A DNA stretch of 19,394 bases from Candidatus Aenigmarchaeota archaeon CG_4_9_14_3_um_filter_37_18 (GTDB taxonomy: Archaea; Aenigmatarchaeota; Aenigmatarchaeia; CG10238-14): NCBI GenBank assembly GCA_002789635.1, contig PFTQ01000015.1, positions 1-19,394 on the forward strand, in the 5' to 3' direction. Of this stretch, positions 12,585-18,799 are shown one piece after another (the first letter of the stretch is position 1; each line of letters begins with the position of its first letter). The notes beneath the pieces are model-generated. The model had not been told where the DNA came from, searched no databases, and saw nothing but the letters and a program-made list of their open reading frames with translations. Both the position numbers and the translations under genes were made by a program.

Positions 12585-13599
12585 GGATTACATGCCAAAA
12601 TTAGATTTTTTTCAAACTCAAAAAGGGATCTTGCTAATAAAAGAAATATTTGAAAAAGAGATGAAAGAAAGGTTATCTCTACAAAAAATTCAGGCACCGA
12701 TATTTTTGAAGACAGGAACTGGTCTGCAGGATGACTTAGCCGGAACACAGATTCCAGTCAGTTTTAAAGTCAAATTCATGGCTCCGGAGATAGAAGTTGT
12801 TCAGGCACTGACAAAATGGAAAAGACATGTTATAGGAAAATATGATTTCAAAATCGGGACAGGAATAATAACTGATATGAAAGCTATCAGAAAAGACGAA
12901 GAGATAGATGAGACGCATAGCCTGTTTGTCGACCAGTGGGATTGGGAATTAGCAATTTCAAAAGAGCAGAGGACATTAGAATTCCTCAAATCAGTTGTCA
13001 GAAAAATATATGGAGCGATGCTGGAAGCCGAGAAGATTGTTGAGAAGGAATTTCCTAAATTGGAGCCAAGACTACCTGAAGACATTGAATTTGTTCATGC
13101 TGAGGATTTGGAAGACATGTATCCTGATTTAAGTCCAAAAGAGAGGGAAGACAAAATTGCTAGAAAGCATGGCGCAGTTTTTCTGATAGGAATAGGTTCA
13201 CCTTTGAAATCTGGCATGCCGCATGATCTGAGGGCTGCTGATTATGATGATTGGTCTACGCAAACAATAGAAAGAAGAAGAGGTCTGAACGGGGACATTA
13301 TAGTTTGGGATAGCATAAGTCTAAAATCCCTGGAATTGACATCAATGGGAATAAGAGTAGATGCAGAATCGTTGATCGCGCAGTTGAAGTTGACCGGTCT
13401 GCTTGAAAGAAAGGAACTGCCATACCACCGAGGAATCATAGAATCAAAACTGCCTTTAACAATTGGCGGCGGTTTTGGACAGTCTAGGTTATACATGTTT
13501 TTGTTGCATAAGACTCATATTGGAGAAGTTCAGCCTAGTATATGGTCTGAGAAGATGGAGAAGAAAGCAATGAAAAGAGGAATAAAACTGTTGCAGTAA
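12544..13599 (+). CDS. asnA: Aspartate-ammonia ligase (asparagine synthetase A)
   Basis: AsnA makes asparagine from aspartate, ammonia and ATP, using a class II aminoacyl-tRNA-synthetase-like fold. The protein (351 aa from the TTG; E. coli AsnA is 330) matches along its whole length: RIVIPRDYMPKLDFFQTQKG, LQDDLAGTQIPVSFKVK, QALTKWKRHVIGKYDF, LFVDQWDWELAI, GAVFLIGIG, RAADYDDWS, LNGDIIVWD, GIRVDAESL and TIGGGFGQSRL. It is the bacterial-type enzyme, not the AspRS-derived archaeal paralogue. The start is unsettled: the only in-frame start is a TTG at 12544, 16 nt from the Shine-Dalgarno, whereas a well-placed ATG at 12534 is out of frame by one base. It follows the 79-aa gene in one operon under a divergent Lrp/AsnC regulator. 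Confidence 0.93.
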   Translation: MIFGIQKTRIVIPRDYMPKLDFFQTQKGILLIKEIFEKEMKERLSLQKIQAPIFLKTGTGLQDDLAGTQIPVSFKVKFMAPEIEVVQALTKWKRHVIGKYDFKIGTGIITDMKAIRKDEEIDETHSLFVDQWDWELAISKEQRTLEFLKSVVRKIYGAMLEAEKIVEKEFPKLEPRLPEDIEFVHAEDLEDMYPDLSPKEREDKIARKHGAVFLIGIGSPLKSGMPHDLRAADYDDWSTQTIERRRGLNGDIIVWDSISLKSLELTSMGIRVDAESLIAQLKLTGLLERKELPYHRGIIESKLPLTIGGGFGQSRLYMFLLHKTHIGEVQPSIWSEKMEKKAMKRGIKLLQ

Positions 13600-13603
13600 T
13601 TTA

Positions 13604-13613
13604 GTTAAATTTA
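13604..13613 (+). promoter_or_regulatory. TATA box for gatD
   Basis: GTTAAATTTA is centred about 25 nt before the ATG at 13633, with no ribosome-binding site, and so supports a leaderless gatD transcript separate from asnA. Confidence 0.4.
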
Positions 13614-13632
13614 CACCTACAAATTATTCTTG

Positions 13633-15012
13633 ATGATTATGTATTCTAAACAGATCCTTGCCGAGATAAAAAAGAAAGGAATTGAAATTGGGGACAAAGT
13701 AAAAGTCACAAAAGGCAAAGAAAGCTATGAAGGGACATTGATGCCTAGGATAGAATTAGGGGATGAGAATTCGCTTATAGTCAAGCTGAAGAACGGATAC
13801 AACGTGGGAATAGAATTTTACAAGGCGGTGAGAATGGAAAGATTGGGTAAAGGAGAGAATCTTGGTATCATTCCTAAACTAACAATAAAACGATTGAAAA
13901 AACTCCCTGGAGTTTCCATTATCGGAACTGGAGGGACAATCGGGACTCATGTAGATTACAAGACTGGCGGTGTATTCATGTGCAGATCCCCCGAAGAAAT
14001 ACTCTCGACAACTCCAGAAATCGGAGAAATAATTGATTTAAAAAATACTCAAAGGCCATTCACGCTTGCAAGCGAGGATATGAATTATAAGCACTGGCAA
14101 AGCATAGCTAAATCTATCGCTAAAGAGCTCAATTCAGGGCCTAGAGGTGTCATAGTTACACACGGAACGGATATTCTTCATTATTCCGCTGCTGCTATTT
14201 CGTTTATGTTAAGAGGTCTTTCAAAGCCAGTTGCATTTGTTGGGGCGCAGCGTTCTCCAGACAGGGGAAGTTTTGACGGATCGATGAATTTGATTTGCGC
14301 ATCTCATTTCGCAGGCTATTCAGACATTGGAGAAGTATGTTTAGTGATGCACGGCACAACAAATGATGACTATTGTTTGATCAATCGCGGAACTAGAGTA
14401 AGAAAACTGCATACATCAAGGAGAGATGCATTTCAAAGTGTGAATGAAAAGCCTATAGCAAAAATATGGCCTAATGGAAGAATGGAGAAAACAGGTATAG
14501 AATACACAAAGTTTGAAGACAAGAAAGTGAAAGTGGATGATAAATGGGAGCCTAAGGTCGCATTAATAAAAGTGTTCCCGGGATCAGACCCTTCTGTTAT
14601 TGAGTGGTATCTGGATAAAAAATACAAAGGCTTAGTAATAGAAGGCACAGGCCTAGGTCATGTCCCTACTGGCCAAAGCGGGACTAAAATGGGTGATTTT
14701 GACCCTAAGATGTCTTGGATTCCTTATATTAAGAAAGCAATCGATAAAGGCGTAACTGTCATGGTCACTAGCCAGACGATTTTTGGAAGGGTGAATCCAT
14801 ATGTTTACAAGAATCTCAGGCTGCTCAGCGAGACCGGAGCGATACATGCTGAAGACATGCTAACAGAGACAACACTTGTTAAATTGTCATGGGTTCTTGG
14901 CCACACAACCAAGCCTGAAAAAACCAAAGAAATGATGCTTACACCTTTCGCCCGTGAAATAAACCCTAGAAGCCCGTTGGATTCTGTTGCTAAGGGAGAT
15001 GGGTTCTTCTAA
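13633..15012 (+). CDS. gatD: Glutamyl-tRNA(Gln) amidotransferase subunit D
   Basis: GatD is the asparaginase-like glutaminase of the archaeal GatDE complex. It releases ammonia from glutamine (or asparagine), which GatE uses to turn Glu-tRNA(Gln) into Gln-tRNA(Gln). The 459-aa protein has the N-terminal beta domain (IGDKVKVTKG.ESYEGTLMP) and an asparaginase domain. The first catalytic Thr is in SIIGTGGTIGTHVDYKTGGV, and the second Thr/Asp site is in VIVTHGTDILHYSAAAISF. The GAQRSPDRGSFDG stretch follows, then GLGHVPTG and the ending INPRSPLDS. Length is typical. Starts at 13633 and 13639 (MYSKQILAEI) are both possible; the TATA position favours 13633. Its partner gatE is 1.1 kb downstream rather than adjacent. 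Confidence 0.96.
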   Translation: MIMYSKQILAEIKKKGIEIGDKVKVTKGKESYEGTLMPRIELGDENSLIVKLKNGYNVGIEFYKAVRMERLGKGENLGIIPKLTIKRLKKLPGVSIIGTGGTIGTHVDYKTGGVFMCRSPEEILSTTPEIGEIIDLKNTQRPFTLASEDMNYKHWQSIAKSIAKELNSGPRGVIVTHGTDILHYSAAAISFMLRGLSKPVAFVGAQRSPDRGSFDGSMNLICASHFAGYSDIGEVCLVMHGTTNDDYCLINRGTRVRKLHTSRRDAFQSVNEKPIAKIWPNGRMEKTGIEYTKFEDKKVKVDDKWEPKVALIKVFPGSDPSVIEWYLDKKYKGLVIEGTGLGHVPTGQSGTKMGDFDPKMSWIPYIKKAIDKGVTVMVTSQTIFGRVNPYVYKNLRLLSETGAIHAEDMLTETTLVKLSWVLGHTTKPEKTKEMMLTPFAREINPRSPLDSVAKGDGFF

Positions 15013-15020
15013 AAGAAAAG

Positions 15021-15029
15021 TATTTATAC
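15021..15029 (+). promoter_or_regulatory. TATA box for the HTH-MNT gene
   Basis: TATTTATAC is centred 27 nt before the ATG at 15052. With no ribosome-binding site in between, the MNT-HEPN pair appears to have its own leaderless promoter, only 8 nt after the gatD stop. Confidence 0.45.
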
Positions 15030-15051
15030 AAACGGATACATAAGAATCCAT

Positions 15052-15666
15052 ATGGTTACAAAAATATACTATGAATTGGAAGTTTTGCAGGAATTCATCC
15101 CGGATCTTAGAAATTGCTTCCATCTTAGGCTGTTAGCTAAGATTATAGGCACAACACATAGGACAGTTTCTAAATCACTTGATAGGTTAGAAAAAAATGG
15201 AATAGTTTATCACGAGCTGAAAGGCAAAAACAAGGTTTATTATCTAAACCTAAAAAACCCCCTTACAAAGCTTTACCTAATAAAAACCGAAATTTACAGG
15301 GCTATTAAATTTCTTTTAACCAACTTTCTCATCCAAAAACTCTATAGTGAAATAATAGTTGACCTTGAACAGAAGCCACTAATTTTGTTTGGGTCTTTTG
15401 CAAAGGGAGAAGAAAAAAAAGAAAGCGACATAGACTTGCTGATAATAGGAGAAGATGACGGTAAGATAAAGAAAAAAATAAAGGAATTTGGAGATATGCA
15501 TAATAGAAAAACACATGTTTATTTTATTAGAAAGGAGGATTTTCTCAGCGGCTTGAAAGAAAAAGATAGCTTGATTCTGGAAATAGTTAAAAACCATGTG
15601 ATTTTAAATAATCAGGCATTCTTCGTCGATGTTTTGTGGGGCATTGCAAATGACATTAAGGCATAA
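15052..15666 (+). CDS. HTH-domain minimal nucleotidyltransferase (MNT)
   Basis: A 204-aa fusion of a winged helix DNA-binding domain (residues 1-70, with TTHRTVSKSLDRLEKNGIV) and a minimal nucleotidyltransferase domain. The latter shows the polymerase-beta-type motif G-S at 114-115 followed by D126-I-D128 (LFGSFAKGEEKKESDIDLLI), the metal-binding site for NTP transfer. In MNT-HEPN toxin-antitoxin systems this enzyme neutralises its HEPN partner by adding nucleotides, and an attached HTH could provide autoregulation. The next gene is a HEPN-fold protein that overlaps this one by 17 nt, the usual pairing. The gene lies between gatD and gatE. Toxin-antitoxin function is inferred from the family and pairing. 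Confidence 0.85.
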   Translation: MVTKIYYELEVLQEFIPDLRNCFHLRLLAKIIGTTHRTVSKSLDRLEKNGIVYHELKGKNKVYYLNLKNPLTKLYLIKTEIYRAIKFLLTNFLIQKLYSEIIVDLEQKPLILFGSFAKGEEKKESDIDLLIIGEDDGKIKKKIKEFGDMHNRKTHVYFIRKEDFLSGLKEKDSLILEIVKNHVILNNQAFFVDVLWGIANDIKA

Positions 15667-16141
15667 AATAATCTGGTGCAGGAAGCAAAAAAATGGAGTA
15701 AAATTAATAGAGCCGAACGACAATCTTTCTGAAGCTTATTTGAAAAAGTCGAACGAAGCCTTGAAAGTCATGAAAAAAATAGGCGGTGTTTCCAAGGAAT
15801 GGTCCATTTCTTCAGCGTACTATGCAAGGTATAATGCGGTCTACTCTTTGTTAATGAAATGCGGAATCGAATCAGAGATACACGACTGCACTTTAGCCAT
15901 TTTTAGGTTTTTGTTTAGGCAAGAATTTGAGGAAGATGTGTTTGAAGAGGTAGAAGCCGTAAAAGAGCAGAGAATAAACACCCAATACTACACTGACCGA
16001 AATCTGAATAACAAGAAATATCAGGCAATTGTTAAAGGCACACCCGACTTTATTCTGAAGATTGAATCATTTATTATTAATCTCACCAAAGATCAAATAG
16101 AAGAAATAAGAAAGAAGTTAAAAAAATTAATAGAGAAATAA
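15650..16141 (+). CDS. HEPN domain protein, partner of the MNT gene
   Basis: A 163-aa all-helical HEPN (UPF0332-like) protein. Family marks are WCRKQKNGVKLIEPNDNLSE at residues 9-28, A/E-rich helices, and SSAYYARYNAVYSLLMKCGI near 54-73. RNase-active HEPN proteins carry Rx4-6H in a late helix; here the corresponding place reads R108-INTQ-Y113-Y114, without His, so RNase activity is doubtful. The Tyr pair could be a target of nucleotidylation by the MNT partner, but that is inference. I prefer the ATG at 15650 (GGGG about 8 nt upstream; the protein then starts at the family N-terminus) over an in-frame ATG at 15629. It overlaps the MNT gene by 17 nt and ends 11 nt before gatE. Confidence 0.8.
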   Translation: MTLRHKIIWCRKQKNGVKLIEPNDNLSEAYLKKSNEALKVMKKIGGVSKEWSISSAYYARYNAVYSLLMKCGIESEIHDCTLAIFRFLFRQEFEEDVFEEVEAVKEQRINTQYYTDRNLNNKKYQAIVKGTPDFILKIESFIINLTKDQIEEIRKKLKKLIEK

Positions 16142-16152
16142 ATTAAAAACAA

Positions 16153-17613
16153 ATGATTATTATGGATTATCAAAAAATTGGTTTGAGGGTAGGATTGGAA
16201 ATTCACCACGAGCTCAACACAAATGAGAAGCTTTTCTGCAGCTGCCCTACATTGCTGAAAACAAAAGAAAAACCAGATTCCACCATTATAAGGCATCATA
16301 TACCTGTTGCTGGTGAAACAGGGAAAATAGATGTTGCTGTTGTTGAGGAAATAAAGAAAAGGAAAAAAATAATCTACGAGATTTATGACGATTGCGACTG
16401 CTTGGTTGATACTGATTCTGAGCCTCCACATAGACCGAACCAAGAAGCATTGAAGATAGCTTTAACAATTGCTGAGCTCTTTCATTGCAGCATCTTCGAC
16501 GAGATTCAAGTTATGAGAAAGACGATCGTTGATGGAAGTTTGCCTTCAGGCTTTCAGAGGACTATGCTTATTGGGACAGATGGTTGGGTAGAAACTAGCA
16601 TGGGAAAGGTAGAGATAGAGGCTGTTACCCTTGAGGAGGATTCTGGCCGCCTGATAAGGAAAGATAATGATTCTGCTACGTTTAGATTGGACAGATTAGG
16701 TACCCCTGAGGTTGAAATAGGAACGGGGAAGGGTATAGCCTCACCAGAGCATGCGAGGGAAGCCGCTAAAGCAATAGGAGATATAATCCGCTCAACAGGT
16801 AAAGCGAAGATTCGAGAAGGCTCTGTGCGCCAGGATGTTAATATTTCCATTCAAGGGGGGGATAGAGTAGAAGGAAAGCATGTGCCAAGCCTCTCGCTTA
16901 TACCAGTAGTTATTGAAAAGGAGATCAAAAGGCAGCAGGAACTGGTTAAGAGAGGGAAGAAAGTTTCCCGCGACGTGAGAAGGGTGCTGCCAGATGGTTC
17001 TACTGAATTTTTAAGGCCTTTGCCCGGTGCTGCTAGGATGTATCCGGAGACTGATGTAATACCAATCAGGACAGATAGATTGCTGAAGGAAGCCAGAAAA
17101 AACCTGCCTGAATCCCTTAAAGAAATAATCAAACGATGCCAGAAATTAGGCTTATCAGAGGATTTAGCAAAGCAGCTTGCAAACTCGGGGCATATGGAAT
17201 TGTTCGGTAAGTTTGTTAAAATGTTTAAAGTCGATCCGGTCCTAGTCGCTGGGGTTTTTGTTAATACCTTGAGGGATCTGGAAAGAAGGGAAAAATTAGA
17301 TGTTAATCAGCTATCAGAGAAAGATTTTGGAGAGTTATTTGAGTTATTATCTAAAGGAAAAGTTATAAAAGAGTCTATTGGAGATGTTTTAAAGATTAAA
17401 TTGGAGAATGAAGGCTTATCAATTACTAATTGTGTTGAAAAATTGGGTTTAACCCCTATTTCAGAAAATGAGTTGAAGAGAATGGTTAAGGAGATTGCTT
17501 CCAAGAACAAAGGTGCCCCTAAAGGCAAGATCATAGGTTTAGTTATGGCTAAAGTCAGAGGCAAGGCCGATCCTAAGGCTGTTATGAGAATAGTCGAGGA
17601 AATGAGTCAGTAA
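16153..17613 (+). CDS. gatE: Glutamyl-tRNA(Gln) amidotransferase subunit E, lacking the insertion domain
   Basis: GatE is the kinase/transamidase subunit of GatDE, activating Glu-tRNA(Gln) with ATP and amidating it. The protein is 486 aa, about 130 less than the roughly 620 usual for archaeal GatE. The N-terminal cradle domain is complete: GLRVGLEIHHELNTNEKLFC, SEPPHRPNQEAL, VDGSLPSGFQRTMLI, GTPEVEIGT, and SVRQDVNISIQGGDRVEGK. The chain then passes from RQQELV (residue 265) directly to DVRRVLPDGSTEFLRPLPG and ARMYPETDV. The AspRS-like (GAD) insertion that sits here in other GatE proteins is missing without any break in frame. The helical and YqeY-like tail (residues 310-486) is present. The start could also be the ATG at 16162. 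Its 3' end overlaps a convergent gene by 7 nt. Confidence 0.94.
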   Translation: MIIMDYQKIGLRVGLEIHHELNTNEKLFCSCPTLLKTKEKPDSTIIRHHIPVAGETGKIDVAVVEEIKKRKKIIYEIYDDCDCLVDTDSEPPHRPNQEALKIALTIAELFHCSIFDEIQVMRKTIVDGSLPSGFQRTMLIGTDGWVETSMGKVEIEAVTLEEDSGRLIRKDNDSATFRLDRLGTPEVEIGTGKGIASPEHAREAAKAIGDIIRSTGKAKIREGSVRQDVNISIQGGDRVEGKHVPSLSLIPVVIEKEIKRQQELVKRGKKVSRDVRRVLPDGSTEFLRPLPGAARMYPETDVIPIRTDRLLKEARKNLPESLKEIIKRCQKLGLSEDLAKQLANSGHMELFGKFVKMFKVDPVLVAGVFVNTLRDLERREKLDVNQLSEKDFGELFELLSKGKVIKESIGDVLKIKLENEGLSITNCVEKLGLTPISENELKRMVKEIASKNKGAPKGKIIGLVMAKVRGKADPKAVMRIVEEMSQ

Positions 17614-17930
17614 TTGTCCTCAATGAATTTGTGTATTCTGTCTTTTTTTCTCTGCAGCATTCCAATCTCGTTTTCTATATTTCTCGCAGATTGTACGTCA
17701 TTGCTTCTCATCAATTCCATCTTCTTGTTTCTAAGCGATAAAATCTCTCTATCTATTCTTTTGAGCTCCCGCTTTTTTGAGGTTAATTGGTCTAGCTCAT
17801 TATCCATCCTTCCGGAAATCTCTTTCAGCCTCTTTCTGCTCCATCTGCCCGTTAACACAACAAAAAGCAGCACAAAAACCAATACTATAATCGCTGAACC
17901 TAATGATGTGATTAGGGATATTAAATTCAT
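17607..17930 (-). CDS. Membrane-anchored coiled-coil protein (107 aa)
   Basis: No family is recognised. One N-terminal membrane helix (about residues 5-27) is followed by a basic stop (RWSRKRLK) and a long charged helix with heptad-like spacing to the end (residues 30-105), so this is a membrane-tethered coiled coil facing the cytoplasm by the positive-inside rule. A TATA-like stretch (17950-17960 on the minus strand) sits about 25 nt before the start. It resembles its upstream minus-strand neighbour in having a coiled-coil tail after a membrane part, which suggests a related role in membrane organisation, but this is only an inference. Confidence 0.6.
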   Translation of the reverse strand: MNLISLITSLGSAIIVLVFVLLFVVLTGRWSRKRLKEISGRMDNELDQLTSKKRELKRIDREILSLRNKKMELMRSNDVQSARNIENEIGMLQRKKDRIHKFIEDNY

Positions 17931-17978
17931 AATATTGTATTGTTTCTTAATTTTAAAAATAACTTGAAGAGTTGTGGA

Positions 17979-18647
17979 TTATACGTCATCGTCATTCACG
18001 ATCAGGCTTGTTCTTATCGATTCCCCTTTCATCTTCATCTGCACTATGTCGCTTCTTAAATTCCTGATGTCTGCCAACAAGTCTTGTTCCCTTTGTTTGA
18101 GCTGCTTAATTCTTGACGAAGATCTTGTGTCTGTCAGGTCTTCCCTAACTATTCTCAACTCATCTTCCCTCGCTTTCAAATCTTTTCTGGCTCTCGTTAA
18201 ATCCTTCTCTATCCCTGCGGCATCTTCAACCTGTCTTTTCCACCCGGCTTCCTTCCTTCTGCCGAACAGGAAGACTCCAATTATGAATATGACAAAGAAT
18301 GCTATAACCGAGAAAAAGCCGCTGATTGTGTATAGGACTGAGACAATGTATGTAAGGCCCCCGTAGTAAAGCAGGGACATTCCAAATATGAGCGCCAACA
18401 ATAGATTGATTCTTTTCTGAGGGAAAATCCTTAATCTTGATAGTAAGCCATAAGTTATTATAAAGACTCCCCAGAACGGGATGAAAACGAAAAAGAATAT
18501 ATTCCTGATGTTGTCATAAGGCCAGATAGGATTGCCAGCTCGAACATCTCTTATATCTTCGAGTATATTCCTACTCGGCCATGTAATCGCAAAAGCTATT
18601 GTTGGCAATACCAGAAGGATTAAAAGTAAACCAACCAGTTTCTTCAT
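17979..18647 (-). CDS. Multi-span membrane protein with C-terminal coiled coil (222 aa)
   Basis: No family is recognised. The N-terminus looks like a signal peptide (MKK, hydrophobic core, then A-F-A around residue 19). A short external loop (about 20-48) and three membrane segments (about 49-69, 78-98, 103-128) follow. The last segment ends in a basic patch (GRRKEAGWKR), after which residues 135-215 form a highly charged coiled coil (RARKDLKAREDELRIVRE) ending in an acidic NDDDV. The layout is a membrane domain with a long cytoplasmic coiled-coil tail. It lies 48 nt upstream of another coiled-coil membrane gene on the same strand. Function is unknown. Confidence 0.65.
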   Translation of the reverse strand: MKKLVGLLLILLVLPTIAFAITWPSRNILEDIRDVRAGNPIWPYDNIRNIFFFVFIPFWGVFIITYGLLSRLRIFPQKRINLLLALIFGMSLLYYGGLTYIVSVLYTISGFFSVIAFFVIFIIGVFLFGRRKEAGWKRQVEDAAGIEKDLTRARKDLKAREDELRIVREDLTDTRSSSRIKQLKQREQDLLADIRNLRSDIVQMKMKGESIRTSLIVNDDDV

Positions 18648-18729
18648 AGAATTAATTTGGGTTTTATACTATTTAATTTTTCTTGGGATTATCACTGATA
18701 ATAGGTTTTTCTGAAAATGCTCTGATTTT

Positions 18730-18777
18730 TATATAATTAAGAATTTTTTATATAATTTATATTAGTCATATATAATT
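18730..18777 (+). repeat. Three regularly spaced TATATAATT direct repeats
   Basis: Identical 9-mers TATATAATT begin at 18730, 18749 and 18769, that is 19 and 20 bp apart, about two helical turns. The third lies 26-27 nt before the ATG at 18800 and is a good TATA box for a leaderless transcript. The other two may be extra TATA elements or sites for a protein that binds repeated faces of the helix. AT-richness makes chance similarity possible, but the spacing is even. Confidence 0.4.
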
Positions 18778-18799
18778 AATTCCAATCCAATCCTTGGTT

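Noticed and set aside
15629..15649. Earlier ATG for the HEPN protein
   Set aside because: The ATG at 15650 has a GGGG site at a better distance and starts at the family N-terminus.
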